A program made the translations under genes and the position numbers. From contig OZ025868.1 of NCBI GenBank assembly GCA_964019415.1, positions 14,332,991 to 14,396,990 of the forward strand: a DNA stretch of 64,000 nucleotides. The letters run 5' to 3'. This DNA comes from Ianthella basta. Its lineage: Eukaryota > Porifera > Demospongiae > Verongiida > Ianthellidae. Below, piece after piece: positions 13,071-25,800 of the stretch (within the stretch, counting starts at the first letter, position 1; the number at the start of each line of letters is the position of its first letter). The notes under the pieces were generated by a model that had not been told where the DNA came from, did not search any database, and saw only the letters and a program-made list of their open reading frames with translations.

Positions 13071-13584
13071 AGACAATGTACTAGCATTAATTGATAAATT
13101 TCGGTGCTCACTTCATACATGCATACATATAGCTATATCCAGGTATACTATCTACAGGGAAGGTTATATTTTCACCGCCATGTTCTCTTCCCCACTGTAC
13201 CTCTACAGCCTGTGGTGATGGATCCGAAGTTAAGGTCAGTTTATGGAGAGCAAGAAAGGCTTAGATTTATATTATAATACCTAGACAGCTTATTGACATA
13301 ACATATTACCTATTCCTAAGAAATGCCAATTCAATCAATAATCCATAGACATGCAGATTGCTATTTCTTGCAATGTTTAAAAGGATGATTCTTGCTTCCA
13401 TTCATGGATTAGCTCAGCAAAGTTAGTTAGATCCGTAATAGATACATTCTAACATGAGCCAGGAATGCACTATGCCTGCAGGAACTATTTGGTATGTACT
13501 GCTTCGATCACTGCAGCTATGTAATTACACTAGCAATTTAGCATAATGGCCATGGGCAGGCATACTCGCCATGCAGGGGTTGGT

Positions 13585-13710
13585 GCAATCCAGCAAGCAT
13601 GTCAATGTACCTCCTAGAGAAGTTCCCTCTCAAGGTGTCAATGGTTCCACTGTAACAAGGAGACTGGAACTAGTAAGCATTGGGTATTAGAGGGAAATGG
13701 GCTTAAAGTG
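13585..13710 (+). repeat. Dispersed unit related to the 112-bp repeat
   Basis: Contains CCTCTCAAGGTGTCAATGG, GGAGACTGGAACTAG and GAGGGAAATGGGCTTAAAG. Related units occur near 12205-12310, 14780-14850, 16770-16885 and 17280-17385. Possible decayed exons or a small mobile unit; no open frame is conserved among the copies. Confidence 0.55.
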
Positions 13711-15069
13711 ATAAATCAACAATAGTATCAGTGCAGAAATAATGTTTATAATGCATGCATGATTATATAGTATAATTATAATAATGTAGATAGGTACAAC
13801 GTATTTCACTCTCTACCATAATTCTACAGCACTGGCCTGGCCTGACAAACTAAGGGTAGCAAAATGGCAAGCAAGAAAGGATTAATCACACTTTTTGGAC
13901 TATAGCATGTATTACAGCTGAGATGTCAAAACAAGTAAAAATATTATCAATTTTCAATAATCATGTAGGAAAAATGATATGATTTTTCCTATAGCAAAGA
14001 CAATGTATAGCTCAAATAAAGGTCTCGGATGATGAGGAAAAGTACATGAGTCTAATGAAGAAACTTGAACCGGTACCAGCTGGCTACCATTATTATGTTA
14101 CAGTACAAGCTGTTGGACCTCCCACTGCATGGCTCAGTGTGAACTGGCTATGTATATGTTACATCATGCACCAGCTGGACACACAGAGTTGCAACTTATG
14201 CATTGCTGGACAGCCCATTGCCAGGTAGAGGGCAATGGGAAGTCCAGAGAGCCTTTCAGACCACATGCATGCAGTATTCTGAATTTCATTAGGACAGCAC
14301 CGGGAGGAGGAGGGGCTAGCATGCTAGACTAGACATTCTAGACAAAAAAGTTATGCTTCCTCAATTGAGTTGTGTTACATGTCAATTGTATAGGAGTGTG
14401 GGAGGTGTTAGCAAACAAACATTTTCACCTTTAGCCTCAAGCTATCATTATATCAATTTTTTCTAGATTGTTAGATAAAATGCAGTGCGGCAACTAAACA
14501 TATATACAGCATAGTGTATACGTAAGTAGCTAAATTGAGCTGTCTGCATGCATATACAGCCTATTAATGTTAGTGCATACTGTGCCTTTCAATACTCCAA
14601 AGGTATCCAAAAGATTGCTGTCATGCAGTGTTTGGTACTTACAGGCATTAGATCAGAATGCTTAAAATGCTATTCCAAAAGTGTGACCAAATGCAGTGAG
14701 CAGGAGACTAGAACTATAGCAAGTATTGGACATTATATGGAATGGGCTTTAAGTGATAAACCAAAACGTGCAACCTCAGGGATATGAGGAGACTGGAACT
14801 AACAAGCACTGGGGCATCAGAGGGAAATGGGCATAACATGGTTAACCAAAACAATTCCAAGCTACAGTGTGGAAGTATTATACAAGATACATATGCATAA
14901 GTAACAATATAATTTGTCACAGTCATGCACTCCACTAGCTGCACTTGTATACAAATGAGAAATTGAATGCAAAACACTGCTACTAATATGCTCCAATGAA
15001 TCTAGTTATGTAGCTGATAATCATCTGCTAACTCTGCTACTCTGACACAGCGCATGCATGCGACCTACG

Positions 15070-15077
15070 TATAAAAG
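15070..15077 (+). promoter_or_regulatory. TATA box (TATAAAAG)
   Basis: Equivalent of the octamer at 12608 before the paralogous gene; 138 bp upstream of ATG 15215. Confidence 0.55.
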
Positions 15078-15214
15078 GAATCACATTGCTGAGTGTTGAC
15101 ATTTTAATTGTCTGATTTGCTGCCACTACAGACGTATACGCGGTTGCTGTTTTGAACTCACACAAACAGTGCTATTATTAACTCTTCCTGAATTGTGGGA
15201 GATCGAAGCTCAGA

Positions 15215-15574
15215 ATGTCTGGAAAAGGATTCCTTTTCATGTTCTTGCTCCTTGGATCTGTTTACCTGCAGACTCAGGCTCTAGACCTTGGTGAGAATTC
15301 TTAATTTGCGGGTGTTGTATGTCATATACAGGATAATAGCTTGACCAACCAAGTAGGAGGTGTGTTGTTATATATATCTTGAATTGGCTTATGGTTATCA
15401 GAGTATTGTTTAACAACTTTCTTCTCCTCTCTTCTGCACAGTTCGCTGCTTTTTACATCAGTCCTCTGTGATGGGGCGGCTTACTTAGCACTTTCACCAG
15501 CAGATTGCTGCAGCAGTCTTGGCGACTGGTCCTATATTCGTTTGACTGAACCTGACCTCTGCAAGGCATGGTAA
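15215..15574 (+). pseudogene. Paralogue of the small secreted cysteine-rich gene, frame-broken
   Basis: Exon 1 (15215-15290) is nearly identical to that of the gene at 12738 and encodes the same signal peptide (GFLFMFLLLGSVYLQTQA). Exon 2 (15442 to about 15574) starts VRCFLHQSS. It then continues the expected pattern (CDGAA, ADCC, DWSYIRL, LCKAW) only after a one-base frame change near 15468; in the initial frame it stops soon after at a TAG. The intron carries a 105-bp segment (15316-15420) nearly identical to 8532-8636. Either a recently dead copy or a one-base sequence error. Confidence 0.6.
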
Positions 15575-16433
15575 AGATAATATGTAGTATTAACATCTAC
15601 TAGAATATCACCTCATTCATGCAACTCCAGGCCTAGGTATGCACTATATGTGCAGAAATGGTAATATCTTCACAGCCATGTTCTCTTCCCCACTGTACCT
15701 CTACAGCCTGATATAATGGAGCTAACGGCAGCTTATGGAGAACAAGAAAGGCTATACTTTAGATTATAATACCTAAATGTCTACAGTCATAATCCATTAA
15801 CTATTCATAAGCAATACTCAAACAAGATAGTACATTTAAAATCATCATTTTACGGACATCTTTCACTTTCACTGCAACATGTACTCATGATTCTTGCTTC
15901 CATAATAGACGGATTCCAGTAATATTGTTATTTAATACAGACTGGGAATATATTCATTGATTTCTGTTCAATATGCCCCGTGAGGGCACAAGCAGCTGTG
16001 ACAGTACTCAACTAGCTGACATATGTTGTATTGCTTCAGACACTGCAGCTACTTGCAAATTTGCAATATAGAGAAACTAATGTATAATGCAGATACACAC
16101 GTCACGATCATGCAGTAATAATATAGAGTTCCTTGTGGCAACTGACCAGAAAACCGATAGCTATTGTCACAGAGCCTACTCACATGACACTATGTGCATG
16201 TATGTACTTAAAATTATGTATACAAGAGATGCAATTCCAAACTGCCCATACTTTTCCAATACCTATGTATGCACTTTCATGCATCTTGTGTACGTATTCC
16301 ATGAAAGATCTAGAATTGGTCGGTATAATTTGTGGTTGGCTGAACACCCTAATTACCATCATATCATCAGCTTAGTGCATGCTGAGTATGCTGTTCAAAA
16401 TGGGCAATGACTGAGCAAACAACAAGGCAACTA

Positions 16434-16698
16434 CGGTGGAATCTGTCTAAGACAGCCATCTGTGGCCAGTTCTGACTGCATGACCTGTACAGAGAGGTGG
16501 CTGCTCTACAGAGGTAGATTGCAATACTCTCGTGTCTTGTGCTATTTGGTGCCAGTACATGAGTTTGGCTGTTTCAGAGGCCTAACTCAGTGACTATCTT
16601 AGCCAGTTTTCACCATATCAGAGGCCTAACTCAGTGACTATCTTAGCCAGTTTTCGCCATATCAGAGGCCTAACTCAGTGACTATCTTAGCCAGCTTC
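16434..16698. mobile_element. Mariner-type MITE with tandemly amplified right end
   Basis: The left terminal repeat (GGTGGAATCTGTCTAAGACAG after TA) and internal GAGAGGTGGCTGC match the copy at 20732. The right end is replaced by three tandem copies of about 51 bp (about 16575-16698), each with GAGGCCTAACTCAGTGACTA and TCTTAGCCAG, a derivative of the right terminal region. Confidence 0.6.
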
Positions 16699-18027
16699 GC
16701 CATAATATTATTCCTTTTAGGTATGCACTGTCAAGTGCATAATTATACACAAGCATTACCCTGTACCTCCTAGAGCATTTACCCCTCAAAGGTGTCAATG
16801 GTCCCAGCGTAACAAGGAGACTGGAACTAGTAAGCATGCGCATGGGGCATTAGAGGGAAATGGGCTTAAAGTGATAACTCTACTTTTGTGTTCAAACTAG
16901 TTATAGTCTTGTGTAGAAGATACTTTTAAATGAGAGGTGTGCAGTTAACTACTGTCCAGTCCAATCTAAAGCTTGTTACTGTCACATCACCACCTGCAAG
17001 TCAGTCATAATATTATTAGAATTTCATTAATTACGGACAAAGGTCGATATCAATCAACACACTTAAAAGAGATGCCCAGCAACATGCCAAAAATTCAGTA
17101 AAAGTTGCTATAATTATACCCTTGAGAATGCAGGAACGTGGAAGTACTGGAAAGAGATAGGTTCATAGGAGTATATACTGTGCATGTGCATGAGTAAACA
17201 ATGTGGACATATATGGGCACCCAATATAGGGATTGGTACTAGCTACAGTCTTGTATTAACATTCAAGCAGGCGTAGCATTGTACCTCCTAGAGCAGTTCC
17301 CTCTGAAGGTGTCAATGGTTCCACTGTAACAAGGAGACTGGAACTAGTAAGCTCCTTGGGGCATTAGAAGGAAATGGGCTAAAATTTTTTACTTCAAACG
17401 TGTTTAATCACACTTGTGTGGAAGTTGCCTTTAAAGAGAGATTATTCATTAACTTCTGCTGGCGAGCCCCCTGGTGCTATGTTCACATGACCACCTGGCT
17501 ATCCTATCATATTAGGATACCATGAATTATGGACGAAGGAGAAGCAAAGCCAGCTGTGACACACACTCTGCAATGAATAGTCATAAATGACAGTTGACTT
17601 CCACAATTGTAGCCTCTTCTATTCATGCACCAACAGGTTAATATCAAGCAATATACCAAAACAAATATCCTTATGATTGTTCACTTTGAAGCAACCATAA
17701 TTATGTGCTACTAAAGAAATTGTCATATACAGCAGTTCGCCTCACTAAGTAGTGAGAAAGAACAGCAAAGAGCTGTCAAGGGTCGGGTTACCACAATCTA
17801 CACAAAATGCAGAACATTCACAGCTAATAAGACTTCATTACAAAGTCAAAGAGATCACACACCACTACCTATACATGTACTGAGTCTGTTATCAATACAA
17901 AATGGGTAAAATTATCTGTTCACTGCAAAAATCTATACATAGCTCATAATATTGCTAAATATCATGACACTTTGCAAGACGATGCTCAATAAACTAACGG
18001 CTAAGTAATGTTTGCACTTCTCACAGT
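16699..18027. other. Intergenic, 3' flank of CRYZ
   Basis: Apart from two dispersed units (about 16770-16885 and 17280-17385) I see no feature. The 3' UTR of the minus-strand CRYZ gene must lie just left of 18028. Confidence 0.4.
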
Positions 18028-19152
18028 CTAATCAACAGTCAGCACCATCTTGCCCAGTGCACCGCTGCCCTCCATAATCTCCTTGTGAGCCAAGGGTGCA
18101 CTTGACAGAGGGTACTGCTTGCCAACAATGGGCTTTAGCCATCCAGCTTCTGCTCCACTACAAATGGCTGCGTGAGTTTCAGCCAGTTCCTTGTCACTTG
18201 CTTGGAAGAGCATCACACCTACGACAGAAGCTTCGCGAGACATTGCGTCTCTTGGGTTGACCTGCGTCGGCCCTCTGCTTCCTACCACAGCCACACAACC
18301 CCCTGGAGACAACATCTCAAGGTCCTTACCTAGGTTGATGTGAGCAGCATTCTCTACAATGACGTTGAATCCACGGTTGCCGGTTGCTGCTAGCATTGAC
18401 TCAGTATAACCTTCTTCCTTGTGGTTAAAACAGTGGTGTGCACCGGCCCGTTTCACTACGTCAATGCCCTTTTCGGACCCCGCCGTACCAAATACAGTCA
18501 TACCGTATGCCCTGGCAAACTGCACAGCTGCGACACCAACTCCCCCACTTGCTCCGTGGATGAGGACAGTGTCGGAGGGTCTGGCCCGCCCCCGCTGAAT
18601 GAGTCCTCTGAAGGCGGTTAGATATGGTGTGGGCAGAGCAGCTGCCTCTGTGAAGCTCAGCGAACCAGGAATGGGGTGAAGGCTGTCTGAGCTAACAAGA
18701 GCGCACTCGGCATAAGCACCAGATAAGGTCTTATTCGTGTACACTCTGTCCCCCGGCTTGAAAGCTGACACACCAGTACCAACTTCCACCACAATACCAG
18801 CAGCATCATTGCCTGAAGTACAGCAGAAGTAGAAATTTGAATCACATACATGCAGCATAGCAGGACACACTTTACATGGAAGAAGATACAGTAACTGTAG
18901 CTGTTAATTTATTGCATTAGCAACATGTTGGAGACTAATGTGGATTCGCAAACACATGTATTAGCAGTGACCACGTACATACCCTGATAATAAAGGTACA
19001 TACATATGAAGATGCATACTACTTGACAATAAAGGGCACTTGCAAATGTCAGTCAGCTCAGAGTAACAGAGTGCATATGAAAACACCAGTATTAGACTTT
19101 TACATTAAGACCACTTGACAAATAAACGGTCTTAATTCTCAGCTAATCACAT

Positions 19153-19190
<38 letters not shown>

Positions 19191-19228
19191 ATGCATGCAT
19201 GTGCGCGTGCACACACACACACACACAC

Positions 19229-19277
<49 letters not shown>

Positions 19278-19841
19278 ACACCACACACGCACACACACAC
19301 ACACACCACACATGCAGACACACACACACAGAGTTAAGTAAAGGTAAACAGATGCAAACCATGACAAGTCAGGGCACTTATTTCACATCCCACGGTAGCA
19401 AAACACATATAAAATTAACTGTCATCTGAATATCGAAGACCTTCGAAATAAGACCATCCCACTAATCAGTGGTCTCAATTCTCAGGTTTCAACGTCAGCC
19501 TCTACCAAATACAAACAACATAACTCTGACCTGGTGTGAATGGCAGAGAAGGCTTGCGAGCGTAAGCGCCTGCTCGGATGTACGTCTCCACTGGGTTCAC
19601 TCCCACAGCCTTCACCTGTAGCAAAGCCTCGTTCGGACCAGGCGACATTCGAGGCACTTCTTCCAGCTTCATCACCTCAGGGCCTCCAAACTCATGCACT
19701 CTGATAGCCTTCATCACTGCTCTCCACTGCAAGCAAAAAGGTTGCATGCAAACGGCTACTGGTTATGATAGACATAGGCAAGGGCAGAAGTGGGGAATAA
19801 TGGCAACTAACCGTGGTCCACTGTTTCAGGACAGATGCCAT
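18028..19841 (-). CDS. CRYZ: Zeta-crystallin-type quinone oxidoreductase
   Basis: Three exons: 19841-19812 (MASVLKQWTT), 19726-19531 and 18812-18028, joined in phases 0 and 1, giving 336 residues (human CRYZ 329). The MDR/quinone oxidoreductase fold is clear: VHEFGGPEVMKLEEVP at the start, GVNPVETYIRAGAY, FKPGDRVY, the NADPH-binding HGASGGVGVAAVQFARAYG, GTAGSEKG, then GWLKPIVGKQYPL and GSGALGKMVL at the end. The enzyme family reduces quinones with NADPH and some members bind AU-rich RNA. The residues after the first Met do not resemble the vertebrate N-terminus, so a downstream Met (MKAIRV, in exon 2) is an alternative start. It is head to head with RNPC3, 48 bp between ATGs. Intron 2 holds a CA-rich tract. 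Confidence 0.92.
19150..19335 (+). repeat. Imperfect (CA)n microsatellite in CRYZ intron 2
   Basis: CA runs interrupted by GTATGCATGCATG and ACCACACCAC variants. Confidence 0.95.
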
Positions 19842-19889
19842 AAGCGCGCAGAGATAGACGCACAGGGCGAGTAGTAATCGCCCAATAAA
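19842..19889. promoter_or_regulatory. Divergent CRYZ-RNPC3 promoter core
   Basis: Only 48 bp separate the two ATGs. They include a GC-rich piece (GCGCGCAGAG), CGCCCAAT with a CCAAT core, and no clear TATA. Transcription of each gene must start inside or beyond the other's 5' exon, so this is a shared bidirectional promoter by position. Start sites are not known. Confidence 0.6.
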
Positions 19890-22800
19890 ATGGCTGCTAA
19901 CTGCAAATTACTCGTCAGGAAACTGCCTCAACTCTTAAAGAAAGAAGAGAAGGAAGACCTCCTTAAGCAGTTTGGAGCGACTTCTGTAGAGGTTCTTCCT
20001 CCCAAAGGCCACATGGTAAGAGTCGCTAAGCTAAGTGATGAAGGACCAGTAGCCATATGCATCCAGTAGCCAGCTGGAAGTGAAGAATGAATATGCTGAT
20101 ATGGATTGGCGTTATATATGTACGTATACAGTCATATAGCTCCACGTGATCTTGAGCATGTTCTTGATCCGCTTGCAGAGTATCATGTAACACTGCACTA
20201 TAGTGTAGTGTATGACGTGGGACACGGGTATGCTGTGTACATGTGTATAGTATCTACTCTTGATATTATAAGATACATATGTGTTAGTGCATTCACTGTG
20301 TTCAGAGTTTTTATGATCTACATGCGCTCTATAGCTATAGCTCAGGTGATTACTTGGAGCTTTTCTCACTTGGTGTTACTTTTGTATCTTCTGCAGAGGA
20401 ATTGTGCCTTTGTCACTTTTCTTAGCACCAATGATGCACAAAGAGTGAGTTACGTATGTAGTTGTGATGACCATGTGCATGCAGTCATGTGATGATCATG
20501 TGACACCATAATGCCCTCAGGCAATGTTCCAACTGCACCAACTCCAAGTTCTTGGCAGTCGTCTGGTGGTGGAATATGCTCATGATGAGTCTCACCGTGC
20601 TATGCTGAAGGAAGCAGCTCGAGACAAGTGAGTACCAGTGAGTAGTGTTTTCAGACTACCAGCACACACTCATACTTGATAGGCCGTGCACTGTATGTGT
20701 GTTACTGCATTGGGCTGGGTAGTAGTATGTACAGTGGAACCTGTCTAAGACGGCCACCTATGGGCCAGTTCTGACTGACCTTTATAGAGAGGTGGCTGCT
20801 CTGCAAAGGTAGATTGCAATGCTTTATTGCTATTTGGGGCCAGGGAGGCTGGCTGATTTAGAGAGGTGGCTGCCTAACTCAGTGATCATTTTAGACAGGT
20901 TCCACAGTGCTTGAATGGGTGGCCATCTCTGAATACCCAGTGCTGTAGGTCTTTTCACACATGAGCAGGTGGACAGATTTCATTTTGAATGTTGTGTTTA
21001 GGAATGTGTCAGTCCTACTGCAGACATACATAGCTGCCTCAGTGAAATTCCTTATTTTCTGTTATTTTGTGTAAAAAGCCTTGTCGATGTCTTTTAGTGT
21101 CCTACGGCCATACCATGGTGAATGCACTGGTTCTCGTCTGATCACCGAAGTTAAGCAGCATTGGCCTGGGTTATAGTACTTGGATGGGTGACCGCCTGGG
21201 AATACCCAGTGCTGTAGGTCTTTTTGCACACAAACAAACCAACCGACTGCCGTCCTATTAGTACAATCTTCACTTTCCCAAAGGTTTGAATGTGTGTGCT
21301 TGTGTTCATCGGCACTTTGCATGTGACACATATGGTAACTGGTTAGTTCTGAGTACTCACCAAAGGCGGGTGAGGTTGGAAATGAATAAGACCTGCTTTA
21401 TCACTAAATGTTCTAAGGCAAGTGTGAATTTTTCAGTTAGTCAGTCTCCAGCATTTTCACATACCTACTGATTCGAGTGGCTTTGTGATGTGTTTCTATG
21501 TACCTCTTACCTCATTCAGGTGGAAATGCACTCAGACACTGGAGTCAAGGGGAGAGAAAGAGGAAGTTGACAATCTGGTGCGTGTTACACTATGCAAGAC
21601 ATCAACCAATGTCCTCTTGTGCACTTGATACCATTACAATTTCAATTCTTCTGCTTGTAAACAGTGAATACAATTTGGTTGCATAGTTATATGATAGTTG
21701 TATTGATAATCTGGAAGTTGGTGATATACGTACTTTATTAAGCACACACACACAAACATACACACACAACTCAAGTGCCTCAAGGTTACAAATTTTAGTG
21801 GCAACTGAATTTAGTGTTTTAAACGTCCATGATTTGATGGGTACTTACTTTAGCAATTTTTGTGTGTAAAAAGTTTCTTCTGTACAAAAATTTTCTAGTA
21901 CAACTTTTAGTCATGTTTGTACTACTTGCTAAATTTCGTATCTAAGTTTAGTAGTCCTGCTAAAATTGGTAGCCTTAAGATACACAAAGATATTTGCTAG
22001 GAATTACTACCTTTATGCATACATACACTCATTTCTCTAATGTGTGTTTGTTTGCAGAAACCTGAACTTGCAGTTGCTGTCAGTGAAACTGTACAAGCAC
22101 CAGTGGCCACTTCCCAAACTGAATTTGAAATGGAAGCTGAACAGGATAATGAGAAGCAGATTGAATCCAGTGAATCTGAGCTATCAAGTGATGAGGAGAC
22201 ACGAGAGATGCTTGCTACTCAACGTCGGTAGGTGCTTTGCATTACCTCTATATTACACACACGCACACACCTGTCCCCCCCCCCACCTGTCTCCCCACAT
22301 GTTCCCCCACCTGTCCCCCCACTTGTCCCCCCACCTGTCCCCCCACCTTGCCGATCCCCTCTGTCAAATCAATGTAATCTGCCATCCTTTGTAGAAAGGG
22401 TATTCATTATACTATTTTGTGGTATAAAGGGCCTTGTGGGATGTGTTTTAGTGTCCTACGCCCATACCATGCTGAATGCACCGGTTCTCGTCTGATCACC
22501 GAAGTTAAGCAGCATTGGGCTGGGTTAGTACTTGGATGGGTGACCGCCTGGGAATACCCAGTGCTGTAGGTCTTCTTTTTTCCTTGGAACTCTTCCAATG
22601 TCCCTTTTTCTCTTTTATCTATGACTACAAACATGGATGCTACTAGCCACTGTCACCCTTTGTCATCTCAGTGTAATCTCCCATCTCCTGTAGCTATTCT
22701 GCCACATTCCTGCGATACAAAAGACCTTGTAGATGTGTTTAAGTGTCCTACGGCCATACCATGCTGAATGCACCGGTTCTCGTCTGATCACCGAAGTTAA

Positions 22801-25800
22801 GCAGCATTGGGCTGGGTTAGTACTTGGATGGGTGACCGCCTGGGAATACCCAGTGCTGTAGGTCTTTTTTTCTTTCCTTGGAGCTCTTCCAATGTCCCTT
22901 ATTCTCTTTTATCTATGACTACAAACATGGATGCTACTAGCCACTGTCACCCTTTGTCATCTCAGTGTAATCTCCCATCTCCTGTAGCCTTTCTGCCACA
23001 TTCCTGTGATACAAAAGGCCTTGTAGATGTGTTTAAGTGTCCTACGGCCATACCATGCTGAATGCACCGGTTCTCATCTGATCACCGAAGTTAAGCAGCA
23101 TTGGGCTGGGTTAGTACTTGGATGGGTAACCGCCTGGGAATACCCAGTGCTGTAGGTCTTTTTTTCTTTCCTTGGAGCTCTTCCAATGTCCCTTATTCTC
23201 TTTTATCTATGACTACAAACATGGATGCTACTAGCCACTGTCACCCTTTGTCATCTCAGTGTAATCTCCCATCTCCTGTAGCCTTTCTGCCACATTCCTG
23301 CGATACAAAAGACCTTGTAGATGTGTTTAAGTGTCCTACGGCCATACCATGCTGAATGCACCGGTTCTCGTCTGATCACTGAAGTTAAGAAGCATTGGGC
23401 TGGGTTAGTACTTGGATGGGTGACCGCCTGGGAATACCCAGTGCTGTAGGTCTTTTTTCTTTCCTCGGAACTCTTCCAATGTCCCTTATTCTCTTTTATC
23501 TATGACTACAAACATGGATGCTACTAGCCACTGTCACCCTTTGTCATCTCAGTGTAATCTCCCATCTCCTGTAGCTATTCTGCCACATTCCTGTGATACA
23601 AAAGACCTTGTAGATGTGTTTAAGTGTCCTACGGCCATACCATGCTGAATGCACCGGTTCTCGTCTGATCACCGAAGTTAAGCAGCATTGGGCTGGGTTA
23701 GTACTTGGATGGGTGACCGCCTGGGAATACCCAGTGCTGTAGGTCTTTTTTTCTTTCCTTGGAGCTCTTCCAATGTCCCTTATTCTCTTTTATCTATGAC
23801 TACAAACATGGATGCTACTAGCCACTGTCACCCTTTGTCATCTCAGTGTAATCTCCCATCTCCTGTAGCCTTTCTGCCACATTCCTGCGATACAAAAGAC
23901 CTTGTAGATGTGTTTAAGTGTCCTACGGCCATACCATGCTGAATGCACCGGTTCTCGTCTGATCACTGAAGTTAAGAAGCATTGGGCTGGGTTAGTACTT
24001 GGATGGGTGACCGCCTGGGAATACCCAGTGCTGTAGGTCTTTTTTCTTTCCTTGGAACTCTTCCAATGTCCCTTATTCTCTTTTACCTATGACTACAAAC
24101 ATGGATGCTACTAGCCACAGTCACCCTTTGTCATCTCAGTGTAATCTCCCATCTCCTGTAGCTATTCTGCCACATTCCTGTGATACAAAAGACCTTGTAG
24201 ATGTGTTTAAGTGTCCTACGGCCATACCATGCTGAATGCACCAGTTCTCGTCTGATCACCGAAGTTAAGCAGCATTGGGCTGGGTTAGTACTTGGATGGG
24301 TGACCGCCTGGGAATACCCAGTGCTGTAAATCTTTTTTCTTTCCTCGGAACTCTTCCAATGTCCCTTATTCTCTTTTATCTATGACTACAAACATGGATG
24401 CTACTAGCCACTGTCACCCTTTGTCATCTCAGTGTAATCTCCCATCTCCTGTAGCCTTTCTGCCACATTCCTGCGATACAAAAGACCTTGTAGATGTGTT
24501 TAAGTGTCCTACGGCCATACCATGCTGAATGCACCGGTTCTCATCTGATCACCGAAGTTAAGCAGCATTGGGCTGGGTTAGTACTTGGATGGGTGACCGC
24601 CTGGGAATACCCAGTGCTGTAGGTCTTTTTTTCTTTCCTTGGAACTCTTCCAATGTCCCTTATTCTCTTTTATCTATGACTACAAACATGGATGCTACTA
24701 GCCACTGTCACCCTTTGTCATCTCAGTGTAATCTCCCATCTCCTGTAGCCTTTCTGCCACATTCCTGCGATACAAAAGACCTTGTAGATGTGTTTAAGTG
24801 TCCTACGGCCATACCATGCTGAATGCACCGGTTCTCATCTGATCACCGAAGTTAAGCAGCATTGGGCTGGGTTAGTACTTGGATGGGTGACCGCCTGGGA
24901 ATACCCAGTGCTGTAGGTCTTTTTTCCTTTCCTCGGAACTCTTCCAATGTCCCTTTTTCTCTTTTATCTATGACTACAAACATGGATGCTACTAGCCACT
25001 GTCACCCTTTGTCATCTCAGTGTAATCTCCCATCTCCTGTAGTCTTTCTGCCACATTCCTGCGATATAAAAGGCCTTGTAGATGTGTTTAAGTGTCCTAC
25101 GGCCATACCATGCTGAATGCACCGGTTCTCGTCTGATCACCGAAGTTAAGCAGCATTGGGCTGGGTTAGTACTTGGATGGGTGACCGCCTGGGAATACCC
25201 AGTGCTGTAGGTCTTTTTTCCTTTCCTCGGAACTCTTCCAATGTCCCTTATTCTCTTTTATCTATGACTACAAACATGGATGCTACTAGCCACTGTCACC
25301 CTTTGTCATCTCAGTGTAATCTCCCATCTCCTGTAGCTATTCTGCCACATTCCTGCGATATAAAAGGCCTTGTAGATGTGTTTAAGTGTCCTACGGCCAT
25401 ACCATGCTGAATGCACCGGTTCTCGTCTGATCACCGAAGTTAAGCAGCATTGGGCTGGATTAGTACTTGGATGGGTGACCGCCTGGGAATACCCAGTGCC
25501 GTAGGTCTTTTTTCTTTCCTGGGAACTCTTCCAATGTCCCTTATTCTCTTTTATCTATGACTACAAACATGGATGCTACTAGCCACTGTCACCCTTTGTC
25601 ATCTCAGTGTAATCTCCCTTCTCCTGTAGCCTTTCTGCCACATTCCTGCGATACAAAAGACCTTGTAGATGTGTTTAAGTGTCCTACGGCCATACCATGC
25701 TGAATGCACCGGTTCTCGTCTGATCACTGAAGTTAAGAAGCATTGGGCTGGGTTAGTACTTGGATGGGTGACCGCCTGGGAATACCCAGTGCTGTAGGTC

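Noticed and set aside
13178-13234. TSP1-like peptide PCSLPHCTSTACGDGSEVK as exon 3 of the secreted gene
   Set aside because: Phase 2 from exon 2 does not fit this frame, and the first half looks like a pyrimidine tract and acceptor (CCTCTACAG). Kept only as a possibility.
16087-16410. 107-codon plus-strand frame
   Set aside because: No domain, no splice signals, overlapping frames on both strands of similar length.
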